From IMG/VR virus record IMGVR_UViG_3300044678_003046, positions 1 through 38,259 of that record: 38,259 nt of DNA. One strand, given 5' to 3'. Source of the DNA: a virus. A model generated the notes under the pieces. It ran no database searches. It was not told the DNA's origin and was given only the letters and a program-made list of their open reading frames with translations. Shown in pieces: positions 1 to 9,500 of the stretch (position 1 is its first letter; every line of letters begins with the position of its first letter). Made by a program: the position numbers and the translations under genes.

Positions 1-2580
1 AGGCCCGACATAGTATCCTCCGCGCCTCCTTCCGCCTTTTCTGCTAGACCAAGGTATTTTGACCGCGCTGGCTCTATTCAGGGAGCGAAGACAAACACAG
101 TATCCATCGGCAATGGAAGCACTACGTTTGGTGACTTTAACGGCACCACGGAGGCTGCGTTCATAGCTGCAATTAACGCATTGCCTGCTGGTGGAGGTAC
201 CGTATTTGTCAAAGGCGGTACATACACATTCGCATCCACTGTAGTTGTTGGTAAGCAAGTCACCTTTGTAGGTGAGGGCTACAACGTAGTAAACATAACT
301 AACAACGCAGCAGCGGGTCCTGCGTTCAGTGTCACCGTTTCCTGTGCTTTCAGGAATATGACAATCTCCAAGGCAGCTGGGGGACTGGCTGCCGCAATTG
401 ACGTAGCAGGTAGCGTCACAACTACGATTGAATACTGTGTGATTACTACTTCAGTGAGAATAAACGGAGCAGTCACAGGCGCTATACGTGCGTCCCGGAC
501 ATCTTTTTCTCCTTCTACGGCAGTTGCCTGCGTGTCTTCTCTTGGAGGAGGGACGCTGTCGCTTTCTTCATTCAACGATTGTTCGTTCGTATCCTCTTTG
601 GTAGCTTTCTCTTGCCCGATGAATGGAGTAGCGCTCAACGACTGCTTCATCTTCTCAGGGATAGGGTTCTTAGCTGGGGGTGTATCGGACGTAGTTCAAA
701 GCCTGAATGTTTCTCGGTGTAACATCACTGTGGCTTCGTCTGTGTTTGCTAGTACGTCTACCCAAGTAATCACAGAAGTGTGCTTCTCGCGTTGCTACAT
801 AACAGCCACATCGTTGGCTGTAAATGGCGCCGTATTTTTGTTCTCTAGCACTGGAAACCTTTCTAACTTTGCTGTAGCCGATAGCTACATCCAGGTTACT
901 GGAGTTGGTGCGCTTACTGAGGCAAATCCTGGTTCCATAGTATCCGCTAACGCCGCTGGCACAGTGTCTAACCTCCGCGTCGAGCGAAACGACATTGAAG
1001 TTCCAACTGGTGCTTACGTAATCGGTTTGTCGTCAGACGGCTTATCAACTCCTAAGCCTATTCGCTTCACGGGCAATAACTGCTTCCGTTTGGCTGAGAT
1101 GGTGCGCATTGGATCGTCCGCTAACAACATGATTAGCGGCGATTATATGATCACTGACAACTTTGGCAACAATGGTGGCTCTAGCGTAGTAGCGTACGGT
1201 TTGCGCCTGTTTTCTACGCCCACAGCCAGTCATATTCAGCTAACCAGGAATTACTTTACCAACTTTAACAACGTTGGAGCAGGTGTTCGTGTGGGCGTTG
1301 ACGCTACCTGGGACACACTTCAGTGTGTAGACATTACCATAGAGAACAACATATTTTGGTTGTTTACAGGAACACAAGCATCCGGCGTCTTATTCAGCTC
1401 AGTAGCTACTGCTCCATCGGCAGGTAGTGTCAGGGTAAAGAACAATAAATTCCGAGACATTCAAGGCACAGGAACGTATTCAGCTGGTGTATACTTCAAC
1501 CCATCGGCTGCTACAGGCATTGAGTTCGAGGTAGTAGGCAACTCGATTGTTGGTACTGGTTTGGCTGGAGCATCTACAAGTGCTTACGGTGTTTACTTCA
1601 GCGGAGTATCGCGCGGATCCGTGTCTTCTAATCAGATTGTACAAACTGCTACAAATAATGCTTCCGGAGAAGGAGTGAGCATATTGCTCAATGGATGCCA
1701 GAACGTGGTAGTTGGGCACAATCGGCTATTCAGAGCAGCGTCTGCGTCTGGAGCAGCCGTAAACCTCTACGGTGCGCTAATCAAGCTGCGCGGACAGCAG
1801 TCATCTATCCTGGTTAACAACAACATCTGTTCTCAGGCTGGAGAAACGGGTGCACTGGCGTCTGGCCACATTGTGCTAATCTCCGACTCCTGTGCAGGTA
1901 TACAGCTCATCGGTAATCGAATTGTTAGCTCCTCCACAGGGGGCATACACGGCATTATCATTACAAGGGACACTACAACGGCTGCATCCATCGCAGGTGT
2001 ACAGGTACAGAACAACAGCATAGAAATGAATGCCAGCATTGCCTGGGCTGGTATTTCTGCTTATCTGGGTGGTAACTCTTCTGGTCTTAGCATTTCAGAC
2101 AATTTAATACGCGAAACTACGTTGGCTGCGGGCCATAGTGGTATCTTAGTTGAGGGACACAACAACCCAGTACAGACTCGTGGTGTAGTTGTGTGCTCTA
2201 ACACTCTGGTTGGCGCAAAAACTGGATCTGTTTCAGCGGGAAGACCTGCAATATTGATACGTGATTGTAGAGTAGTCTCCGTACTCAATAATCTCGTTGA
2301 CTGGATGGAGCCTTCTCTCGCTACCGGGAGTTCTATCGAGCTTCTCAGCACGCTCGCTGGAACCTGGCGTCAGTTTAACGTGGTAGGCAATATAGTTCGT
2401 CCTAGTGGTGGTGCGTCTAACTACGAGTTAAATATACTGACCGCTAACATACAAGACGGACAAGCACATTCTAACTCCTTTGGAGACTCTGTTACGGCTG
2501 GCGCGATTAACCCTGCTGTAGCTGCTGGTGGCTGGACGTACGGAGCAGCTGCGTTGACCAACTTCAACAAGCTTACATGA
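1..2580 (+). CDS. tail spike-like beta-helix protein, 5' partial
   Basis: The frame is open from the first base of the window, so the N-terminus is missing; the visible part is about 859 residues. The opening resembles the pectate-lyase-like entry to a right-handed parallel beta-helix: a run of the 'FGDFNGTTEAAFIAAINA' type, then 'GGGTVFVKGGTY' and a 'VTFVGEG' turn. Many short repeats rich in V, I, N, S and G follow (for example 'VQNNSI', 'VVGNSIVG', 'ISDNLI'), as expected for stacked beta-helix coils. Such proteins are usually phage tail spikes or appendages that bind or cut surface polysaccharide. I see no clear catalytic residues, so enzymatic activity is open. It is followed after 6 bases by a small membrane protein gene, which fits the end of a tail module next to lysis genes. 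Confidence 0.75.
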   Translation, partial: RPDIVSSAPPSAFSARPRYFDRAGSIQGAKTNTVSIGNGSTTFGDFNGTTEAAFIAAINALPAGGGTVFVKGGTYTFASTVVVGKQVTFVGEGYNVVNITNNAAAGPAFSVTVSCAFRNMTISKAAGGLAAAIDVAGSVTTTIEYCVITTSVRINGAVTGAIRASRTSFSPSTAVACVSSLGGGTLSLSSFNDCSFVSSLVAFSCPMNGVALNDCFIFSGIGFLAGGVSDVVQSLNVSRCNITVASSVFASTSTQVITEVCFSRCYITATSLAVNGAVFLFSSTGNLSNFAVADSYIQVTGVGALTEANPGSIVSANAAGTVSNLRVERNDIEVPTGAYVIGLSSDGLSTPKPIRFTGNNCFRLAEMVRIGSSANNMISGDYMITDNFGNNGGSSVVAYGLRLFSTPTASHIQLTRNYFTNFNNVGAGVRVGVDATWDTLQCVDITIENNIFWLFTGTQASGVLFSSVATAPSAGSVRVKNNKFRDIQGTGTYSAGVYFNPSAATGIEFEVVGNSIVGTGLAGASTSAYGVYFSGVSRGSVSSNQIVQTATNNASGEGVSILLNGCQNVVVGHNRLFRAASASGAAVNLYGALIKLRGQQSSILVNNNICSQAGETGALASGHIVLISDSCAGIQLIGNRIVSSSTGGIHGIIITRDTTTAASIAGVQVQNNSIEMNASIAWAGISAYLGGNSSGLSISDNLIRETTLAAGHSGILVEGHNNPVQTRGVVVCSNTLVGAKTGSVSAGRPAILIRDCRVVSVLNNLVDWMEPSLATGSSIELLSTLAGTWRQFNVVGNIVRPSGGASNYELNILTANIQDGQAHSNSFGDSVTAGAINPAVAAGGWTYGAAALTNFNKLT

Positions 2581-2586
2581 GGATTT

Positions 2587-2943
2587 ATGACTGCAGAAGA
2601 GCTGATACAGTGGTGGTCCTTCGTTTTTCTTGGCGTATTAGTCTATACGTTAGGCCAACAGGTCAAACTTATTTTTCCAAAGTTAGTTGCTAAGGCTTGG
2701 TACCAGCGCACTATCGTGTTTCACGCGCCGATTGTCGCCACTGCAATAGCTTCTCTTCCGATATTTCCAATGCCTGAGTCGATCGGTGCGGAAATAGGAA
2801 CTCGCTTACTATTCGGTGCCGTAGCAGGTATTTGTTCTTCGTGGTCGTACAAAGCTTTGATGCGCTTGCTAGGACGCGACAGCAAATCCGGTTCTCGATC
2901 TGCTGCACCAAAAGAAGACTTGGATGAGGATGACGAACCATGA
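2587..2943 (+). CDS. small membrane protein, holin candidate
   Basis: 118 residues. Three hydrophobic stretches can be seen: about residues 10-31 (around 'FVFLGVLVYTLG'), 42-60 ('FHAPIVATAIASLPIF') and 69-87 ('LLFGAVAGICSSW'). The C-terminal tail is highly charged and ends in a D/E cluster. Small size, two or three membrane segments and a charged tail fit a holin or a holin-like phage membrane protein. The start follows a GAGGA ribosome site. The gene stops inside the next gene's start (ATGA-type overlap at 2940-2943). Its position between a tail spike gene and a spanin-like pair supports a lysis role, but this is inferred from context only. Confidence 0.5.
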   Translation: MTAEELIQWWSFVFLGVLVYTLGQQVKLIFPKLVAKAWYQRTIVFHAPIVATAIASLPIFPMPESIGAEIGTRLLFGAVAGICSSWSYKALMRLLGRDSKSGSRSAAPKEDLDEDDEP

Positions 2944-3518
2944 CTATTACGTCCATACCTACTAAGACTGCCGGTGACCTAGGCACGGTTCTTACGAACA
3001 TTCGCGCCCCGGTCGCTAACGAGTTCTCTGCAGTTAACCTAGAAAAGATAAAAGACCGAATAATCGAACTATTTCAAGAAGTCGGGCTAACTGACGGGTC
3101 AACAGCAGGTTCTTTGTGGGAAGCTGTCATAGCAGTGGCTACCACAGCCACTAACATTTCCCTACCTATAGAGTCCGGTGAGACTATCTCTCCAGGACAG
3201 GCAGTAGCCGTAAGTGCCGTCTCAGGTTGTTGTAGGCGCGCAAACGCAGTAGCAAACGCTGCTCCGGGATTCCTAGGTGTTTGCGTTACGGGTGGCACCG
3301 GAAACGGCGGAGGCACAGTTAGTGCGTCTATCCGAGTAGCCGGTCTAGTCACGGGACTTTCTGTAACTGCTAATACTCCTGTATACTTAAGCACTACAAC
3401 AGCAGGGGTAATAACGAGCACAGTACCAAGCGGCACAGGCAATCTCTCGCTTAAAATAGGTTGGGCCGTATCTGCCACTTCAGCCATACTTCAACCTGAA
3501 GTGTCTATAATCCTGTGA
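2940..3518 (+). CDS. virion-associated protein of decoration type
   Basis: 192 residues. The N-terminal third looks helical ('IKDRIIELFQEVGL'). From about residue 75 it turns into a small-residue beta domain with the pattern 'GQAVAVSAV', 'GFLGVCV', 'IRVAGLVTGL', 'NTPVYLSTTTAGVIT' and 'KIGWAVSAT'. This layout of capped, Gly/Thr-rich strands is common in phage capsid-decoration or fibre-base domains, in which a parameter-like series 'vylst.aG.it.t.P...g......iG.a.s' recurs. I assign it as a structural protein by this pattern and by its neighbours. It starts with a 4-base overlap with the membrane protein gene and ends three bases before the next start. Confidence 0.45.
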   Translation: MTITSIPTKTAGDLGTVLTNIRAPVANEFSAVNLEKIKDRIIELFQEVGLTDGSTAGSLWEAVIAVATTATNISLPIESGETISPGQAVAVSAVSGCCRRANAVANAAPGFLGVCVTGGTGNGGGTVSASIRVAGLVTGLSVTANTPVYLSTTTAGVITSTVPSGTGNLSLKIGWAVSATSAILQPEVSIIL

Positions 3519-3521
3519 TTT

Positions 3522-4037
3522 ATGCCTATCTTACCCAATCCGTTACCGTGGTACCTTCCCATGTTTCTCCCCGGTCCTGCCGTGGGATCTGCGACCTTTA
3601 TTGCTGAAGATTTGATTAGACTAGATTTGTCGGCTCAGGCACGAGTCGATTCTGAATACTTAGACGTAAATAACTACTCTATAGCTTTACGCTCTGATAC
3701 GCCAAAGCCAGGAGACGAAGTACGTGTGCTAGAGGTTTTGCCTCCGACAGACGCTAACGTTGTGACTACACAATATGTGTACCTTCTGACTACGCGTCAT
3801 ACGTTAGGAGCTTACTATGCTGTTACCCTTAGTGGTGCTTTGGTGGATTCAGCGGGGACACAAGTGTACTTGCCACCCGCATCCTACGCTGCTAGAGTCA
3901 CAAAAACAATGCAAGTACTGAAATCTATCCCTTCTCACTTTGACACAAGGAATACATCAATACTTCGCAATCTTCTGACCGCTATATCTCTGCAGGATGA
4001 TCAGATTGGTGGTTCCAGGAAAGATGAGTTTTTGTGA
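3522..4037 (+). CDS. hypothetical phage protein, probably structural
   Basis: 171 residues, no family recognised. A proline-rich start ('PILPNPLPWYLPMFLPGP') is followed by a beta-rich domain that reads like an Ig-like or SbsA-like fold ('FIAEDLIRLDLSAQARVDSEYL' split over several strands, 'YAVTLSGALVDSAGT'), and then a helical tail. It lies between a decoration-like gene and a spanin-like gene and is transcribed with them, so a virion or tail role is the simplest reading. The start ATG follows three bases after the previous stop without a strong ribosome site, which suggests translational coupling. Confidence 0.4.
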   Translation: MPILPNPLPWYLPMFLPGPAVGSATFIAEDLIRLDLSAQARVDSEYLDVNNYSIALRSDTPKPGDEVRVLEVLPPTDANVVTTQYVYLLTTRHTLGAYYAVTLSGALVDSAGTQVYLPPASYAARVTKTMQVLKSIPSHFDTRNTSILRNLLTAISLQDDQIGGSRKDEFL

Positions 4038-4038
4038 T

Positions 4039-4428
4039 ATGGACAAACTTCTAACGTTCATTGAAGACTACCGCACGTCTAATCCTACTGGTTGGCGAAA
4101 GCTTTTATTTGGTGCGCTGGCAGTAGTCGCTGTAGTAATAGCTTTGGTTGCTATCTATCTTAGGGAAGTATCTAGGCAGCGCCGAATTGCTAGCTTGCGT
4201 CACGAACGTGACCTTCTTAAGGAAGAGGCGAACAAGCACGAAGTGGACGCAGACCTAGAAAAGCTAGAGGCGAAAAAAGAAGAGCACATCGCCGCAGCGA
4301 ATGAAGCTACAAGACGTGCAACCGAGCTAGACCGCAGAGTGGATATACTCGAAGCGGAAGGCTTAAAAAACTCAGAAATAATTGACTCTTTGAAGTCATG
4401 GGATGACGTCGATGCGCGCGTTCGTTAG
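4039..4428 (+). CDS. inner-membrane coiled-coil protein, i-spanin-like
   Basis: 129 residues with one N-terminal membrane anchor (about 22-41, 'LLFGALAVVAVVIALVAIYL') and then a long charged, heptad-like helix rich in E, K and A running to about residue 118. This N-in anchored, periplasmic coiled-coil layout is that of Rz-type inner-membrane spanins. The next gene overlaps it and encodes a secreted protein, as is usual for spanin pairs. I chose ATG 4039, just after the upstream stop, rather than 3997, which would lie inside the preceding gene; ATG 4024 is also possible. The gene could instead encode another tail or membrane accessory protein. Confidence 0.45.
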   Translation: MDKLLTFIEDYRTSNPTGWRKLLFGALAVVAVVIALVAIYLREVSRQRRIASLRHERDLLKEEANKHEVDADLEKLEAKKEEHIAAANEATRRATELDRRVDILEAEGLKNSEIIDSLKSWDDVDARVR

Positions 4429-4864
4429 TTTATTGGTTGTAGTCTTGTGGTTTATGCCTTCTTTGGCTTGGGGACAAGACTACGTCCGTTACCGCCTTCC
4501 TCCAGGTAGGCGCTTAACAGTCTCGGGCGAAACTTTTCAAGGTTTCAATCTTGGGGAGTACCGAGAACTACTGCACATGGATAACGACCTCAGGGAACTC
4601 ACAGCCACTCACGACCTGGACCTGGCCAGGATCAGCGCACTGACTGTGACAGCAGTAGAACTTAGATCCGCGTTAAGCGTCTGTAACGCACAAGTACACC
4701 TGCTGGACGCAGATCGCTCACGCATCACAGCTCTTTGGGAAGAAGAAAACAGGCTAAGAATAGCGACAGAGGAAGCTAATGATTGGGTGTGGGTGCCCTG
4801 GACTTTGGCGGGTGGGTTCGCCATTGCAACTGTTGTACTCGGAATTATAGTAGGTATTCAATGA
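4412..4864 (+). CDS. secreted protein with C-terminal membrane helix
   Basis: 150 residues. It begins with a clear signal peptide (Arg at position 2, hydrophobic core 'FVSLLVVVLWFMPSLAWG', likely type I cleavage near AWG/QD; no lipobox Cys). A helical middle follows, rich in L, E, R and A, and the C-terminus is one membrane segment ('WTLAGGFAIATVVLGIIVG'). The combination is unusual: o-spanins are lipoproteins and u-spanins have a lipobox plus a C-terminal helix, whereas this one has a cleavable signal and a C-terminal anchor. It overlaps the spanin-like gene by 17 bases. ATG 4412 is preferred to 4403 because GGGA lies about 8 bases upstream of it. Confidence 0.45.
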   Translation: MRAFVSLLVVVLWFMPSLAWGQDYVRYRLPPGRRLTVSGETFQGFNLGEYRELLHMDNDLRELTATHDLDLARISALTVTAVELRSALSVCNAQVHLLDADRSRITALWEEENRLRIATEEANDWVWVPWTLAGGFAIATVVLGIIVGIQ

Positions 4865-5259
4865 CTGGAACAAGAGAAGAACTGTTGGCCTCGGTAGAAG
4901 ACGAAGAATTTGTGCGTCTATTTAAGGAGCGCACAAACGGCTTGGCAATCACCCCTGATTTATCAGAGAAGGTTTCCTTGCTACCTATAAATGAAGAAGA
5001 AGCAAAGGGAATCAGAGCACAGCTGACTTCGTTGCAGAAGTCTGTGTTTAGGTCGGAAAGCGCAGCCGCCAACGCTCACAATGCCGCACTTGCAGCTTCA
5101 GAGGTGGCTACTATCGCTAAGCGCGCAGCTGAGGGAACACAGGTATTCTCTGACCGCATTATTCAGCTTGAGTTCAAGCTGGCGCGCGTGTTAGAAGCTC
5201 TAGCAGCCAACAACATAACCGTAAACTTGTCTTCGCAAGCTAACGAGGAGGAGCCATGA
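4861..5259 (+). CDS. hypothetical helical protein
   Basis: 132 residues, no family recognised. It starts at an ATG overlapping the preceding stop (ATGA). The sequence is mostly helix-forming, with an acidic N-terminal part and an Ala-rich middle ('SAAANAHNAALAASEVATIA') that could form a coiled coil, then 'IIQLEFKLARVLEALAANNI'. There is no signal peptide or membrane segment. It overlaps the glycosidase-like gene by 4 bases, so it belongs to the same transcription unit and may be a tail or lysis accessory. The function is unknown. Confidence 0.4.
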   Translation: MTGTREELLASVEDEEFVRLFKERTNGLAITPDLSEKVSLLPINEEEAKGIRAQLTSLQKSVFRSESAAANAHNAALAASEVATIAKRAAEGTQVFSDRIIQLEFKLARVLEALAANNITVNLSSQANEEEP

Positions 5260-6092
5260 TTTTGCCTGTTGGCTTGGCTTTGTACTTGCGTAAGTACTCT
5301 AAAGCGGACCATGGCACGCCTGCGCAGCTAATGAAGAAGCACAGGCAACATGGAGCTAAATGGATTGCTATCGCAGGACCTTGGGACGATAATCCAGAAG
5401 GCTTGAGATATATAAACAAGCCAGACGTGTGCAAATCTTTAGTAGAAGCTGCATCCAAGGAAGGATTGCAACCCTACGTCTGGGGTTACCCTTGGCTCGG
5501 CAGAGAAGAAGCGTTTGCTGACGCCATGCGCGATTGCGCAGGAACCTTAGGCAATGCGCTCTTAGACCCTGAGCTTGGTGCAAACCCTACTAGGGAATCA
5601 ACTGGCGTGGGTAAGCGCAAAGCAGATTTAGGGGCAGATAAGCTAGTCAAATTAATGAGCGAACGGTTTAAGTACAGGGTTTGCGGATTCAGTACTTTTG
5701 GCTCTGGTGTTCGCCTAAAGTGGTTCCCCACTAACGCGTACGCGAAGGCGCTCGCTACTTATTTCCCTGGTATGTCATTCATGGGAGGACAGACCTACAC
5801 TGACGACAAAAATGTCGCGCCCTCTATCGCTGATTTTCACAAGCTCATAGAGAAGCATGGAGGACTGGACGTAATAGACCTAGTCCCTAACTTTGGAGCT
5901 TATGCACGGGTAAACGGTAAAGTTAGGGCGAAAACTCCTACAGAGCTGGATTCTCACTTCTTAGAGTTCATTGACGAAGAAATCTCTATACCAGCACTAA
6001 TTGGCTGGGCAGAGAACTTCATGACACCAGGCCTGTGGACCTCTTTCTCAAAGATGGCTGACAGGATGGAACGCGGCGCAACGTGTCTATGA
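5256..6092 (+). CDS. TIM-barrel glycosidase-like protein
   Basis: 278 residues. Eight short hydrophobic strands alternate with helices in the order of a beta/alpha barrel: 'VGLALYL', 'WIAIAG', 'PYVWGYP', 'ALLDPELG', 'VCGFSTFG', 'SFMGGQTY', 'IDLVPNFGAY', 'ALIGWAENF'. The fourth strand ends in D-x-E, the sixth in Q-x-Y and the eighth in W-x-E, which are typical carbohydrate-active positions. Phage proteins of this shape are often glycoside hydrolase-like endolysins or virion glycosidases. The location after a holin-like gene and a spanin-like pair supports an endolysin, but there is no signal peptide and I cannot name a GH family. The fold call is firmer than the activity. Confidence 0.45.
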   Translation: MILPVGLALYLRKYSKADHGTPAQLMKKHRQHGAKWIAIAGPWDDNPEGLRYINKPDVCKSLVEAASKEGLQPYVWGYPWLGREEAFADAMRDCAGTLGNALLDPELGANPTRESTGVGKRKADLGADKLVKLMSERFKYRVCGFSTFGSGVRLKWFPTNAYAKALATYFPGMSFMGGQTYTDDKNVAPSIADFHKLIEKHGGLDVIDLVPNFGAYARVNGKVRAKTPTELDSHFLEFIDEEISIPALIGWAENFMTPGLWTSFSKMADRMERGATCL

Positions 6093-6538
6093 CCCAGCCG
6101 TTGGCGTTTTTCGTCTTTCAAAAGCACAGCGTATTTATGCCGCTTAAATACGTGTACGGTGAGTGCTTTACCCTAATAGAGAAATACGACAAGGTAGCGC
6201 CGTTGCATTGCCTCAAGGCAGATATTTGTCCTGCAAATGTCGGTTGTATGGATATTTTGGCTAAGAGAATTAACTACCTCTTCACCTACGTAGTACCGGA
6301 AGCGCAATTACTGGTTGCTTACTTTAAGTACAGAGACAAGCCAAATTCAATTAGAGCAGGTGTGTTCGACAGAAATCTAAGCGAACCTAAAGTGATGACA
6401 CTAAACCAGTCTGCGTTCAAAAAGTTTCAGCGAGAAGGCTTGACGTTCACTTGGGTTCCTACGATGGAATACCTGACGTTAAGTCGTTCGACGACCTTGA
6501 TTCCCGTACAGAGCCTGCTACTAAAACCACATGAGTGA
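6089..6538 (+). CDS. hypothetical protein
   Basis: 149 residues, not recognised. ATG 6089 forms an ATGA overlap with the preceding stop; a GTG two codons upstream is also in frame. The protein has three cysteines close together ('LHCLKADICPANVGC', about residues 43-57), which could bind metal, and a beta-rich middle. It ends inside the start of the UvsW gene (8-base overlap), so it is cotranscribed with it. It may mark the border between the lysis block and the replication block. Confidence 0.35.
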   Translation: MTQPLAFFVFQKHSVFMPLKYVYGECFTLIEKYDKVAPLHCLKADICPANVGCMDILAKRINYLFTYVVPEAQLLVAYFKYRDKPNSIRAGVFDRNLSEPKVMTLNQSAFKKFQREGLTFTWVPTMEYLTLSRSTTLIPVQSLLLKPHE

Positions 6539-9500
6539 GGAGTCGTCAGTGACCGCAGACGTACACATCGACGTGTATGGCCCCACTTCCAAGATCAGCG
6601 GACCCTACCCAAAGTCTGCTGTACGTATGGTCACTTCGTATCCAGTAGAGGGTGCGCAGTTTTCCCAGTCATATCGTAAGGGCGTGTGGGATGGACGTAA
6701 GCACCTGTTCCGTCTTACGTCTGAGACGTTTCCCACAGGTCTGCTAAGCTTGGTGAAAGAAGCGTGCGAGCTAGCTGGAGCCAATGTAATCGTTACCGAT
6801 CATCGCACTTCTCCACAGCCCAGGAGTGGATCCTTTGATCTTGTGGGCGTGCGAATGGATGGCAAGTACGCGTACCAACTGGAGGCCGCAAAGAAGGCAG
6901 TTGAAGCCAAGCGTGGTGTCCTTCGCATGGCTACAAACGCAGGTAAGTGTTTGCATCCTGACACTCCAGTGATGCTGTTCGACGGGAGTGTAGCCGCCGC
7001 GAAGAACATTCGCGTGGGCAATCTGTTGATGGGTCCAGATTCGCTTCCGCGCGCCGTTCAGAGTACCTGTACGGGCACCGGGCCTATGTACAGGATTGTA
7101 CCTAATCTAGGTGACCCCTGGATTTGCAACGATGTTCACGTTCTCACACTGCGTGACTCTAGACGTACCGGTAAGCACGCCAACGAAGTTGTAGATATTG
7201 AGCTTCCCGAGTACTTTAAGTTGTCTACGAATCGTCGCAGACTGTTGAAACAGTTCAGCACGGGCGTTAACTATCCGGCTATTCCGGATCCTTCGATTGA
7301 CCCGTATTTCTTGGGTGTGTGGTTTGGAGACGGGCGCAAGGACCTTAAGCAGGGCGTGCAAGTTACCATGATGGATTCAGAGATCGTGGACCTGCTTTCC
7401 GACACCTGCAAGTCTTGGTCGTTGAATCTCATCAAGTATGCATCCGAGTCTTCAGGACGAGCAGATACCTATGCTCTTGTTACTCCTCGTGGGGAGACGA
7501 ATCCTCTACTCACGGAAATGCGTAGGGTGTGCGGAGATGCTTCCACTCTGCCACTGTCTTGTCTTCGCGGAAGTGAGCGTGTGCGCCTACTGTTTCTTGC
7601 AGGCTTGTTGGATACTGACGGCCACTTGGAGGTGAACTCTAAGTGGTTTGAGATCACGCAAGTACGAGCTACTTACGCTGAGGGTATTCGGGATCTTGCT
7701 CGTTCGCTAGGCTTTCGAGTGAATGTGAAGCCGAAGGTCGTGAACGGTGTCACTTACCACAGGCTTCACATTTACGGCGACCTACACAAGATCCCTACGC
7801 GTCTTCCTCGAAAGCAAGCTAAGAAGCGCAAACAACCTTATCGCCTGAACACTGGTTTTCGCGTTGAGCCGCTTGGTGTAGGTGACTACGCGGGGTTCAC
7901 TCTAGATGGAGACGGTAGATTCCTGTTGGGTGATTTCACAGTAACACACAACACCGAGGTGGCGTGCGCAATTACACGCTATCTTGAAATGCCTACTATT
8001 TTCATGGTCACCACCAGGGAACTCCTGCATCAGTCCCGTGCACGCTTCATGAAGCGCTTGGGAGCAACGGAAGAGGAAATTGGAATCGTCGGAGATGGAG
8101 TTTGGAATCCAGGAACCTGGGTTACAATCGCCACCGTTGACACGCTTGAGTCTCGTTTTGAACAACAGTCGTGCCAGGACCTTCTCAAGGGTTGCGAAGT
8201 TCTTTTCGTGGACGAATGTGTGGACGAATACTCTGTGATTTCCACGGAATCTGGGTATTCCTACGCCAAGGATATCAAGGTAGGAGATGTAGTTGTAACT
8301 CATTCCGGAATGAAGCCGGTCACGCGAGTTACCACCCACACAAGAGAGGGCGTCAAACTGCACGCAAGTGATGGGCTCTCTTTGTTGTGCTCTGTGGAGC
8401 ACCCAATAGCCGTTGTTCGTAACGGCAAGCTTACCTATATCTACGCAGATAGCGTTAGTGTTGACGATGTTCTGCTAGAACGCATGTCTCCCTCTAGGCC
8501 CTTGGCTGATTTCAGCCTTTCCGCATATTTGGCAGGCTTGTTTGCTGGTGGTGGACATTGGCACAGCACGAACAAGGTCCGCTTTTCCTACAGGAAAGAC
8601 TTCGAGTTCTGGGAAACAGTAGTGCCCTCTTTGCTTACTAAGGCATATCCAGATTCCTCAACGTGCGTGTCCACAAATGCCCGAGGTGGTCACACACTTA
8701 CCGTTTCCTCAGATGCTTTCCTGTTGGACTTGGCTGCTTTGGGCTTTAGCGTTCGGCAGAACAAGTATAAGCATTTGCCTCTGCATCCTAACATGCGGTC
8801 TTATATTTCTGGGTTGTTCGACGCTAAGGGCTTTGTTGACCTTAAGAGCAATCGTTGTGGTATACAAACCACTTGCTATGCGTTGATGGTTGCCCTACAG
8901 CGATTTTTGCGGGACAATAATATTGCCGCTAGACTGCAAGTCTGCCCTAAGAAGTCACAACAGAATCCTGGATACAGAGTGGTAGTCCCCAGTGTGTCCA
9001 CAACTGAGTTTTCCAGTTTGTGCCCTGGCTTCTTGCCAAGAAAGCAGTTGGCTTCTAAGAGACACGGCAGACTTCCGTCTGTGTTCGATTCAGAGGTGAC
9101 CGCTATCGCCAGTAGTGTAAACGCTCGTCCCGTACTAGTTACGAAAGTTGACACAGGACTGTCCTTGAACACCGTAGAGTTCGAAGTAGAGGAAGACCAT
9201 ACGTTTGTTGCGAATGGACTGCTCACGCATAACTGCCATCATGCAGGTAGTGAAACCTGGTATGATGTTTGTACTGCATGTCCTGCTAACTACAGGTACG
9301 GCCTTAGTGGCACTCCTATGGACCGTACCGATGGCGCTAACTTACGCCTTCTTGCGACAATTGGTCCTGTCATTGTGGACATCCCTAACAAGTTCTTGGT
9401 TGAGAACGGTATCAGCGCTAAAACGTATGTTATCTTCTCGAAGATAACCGCGCCTGTTCTACCCAAGAAACTGGCGTATGCGTCTGCCTACAAACAAGGG

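Noticed and set aside
279-650. Reverse-strand frames under the beta-helix gene
   Set aside because: They overlap a strongly patterned protein in the other strand and show no motif, signal or ribosome site.
7438-9447. Separate open frames inside the UvsW region, such as free LAGLIDADG genes
   Set aside because: The inteins are in one frame with the helicase and have full splice junctions, so they are not separate genes; the other frames lack family motifs.
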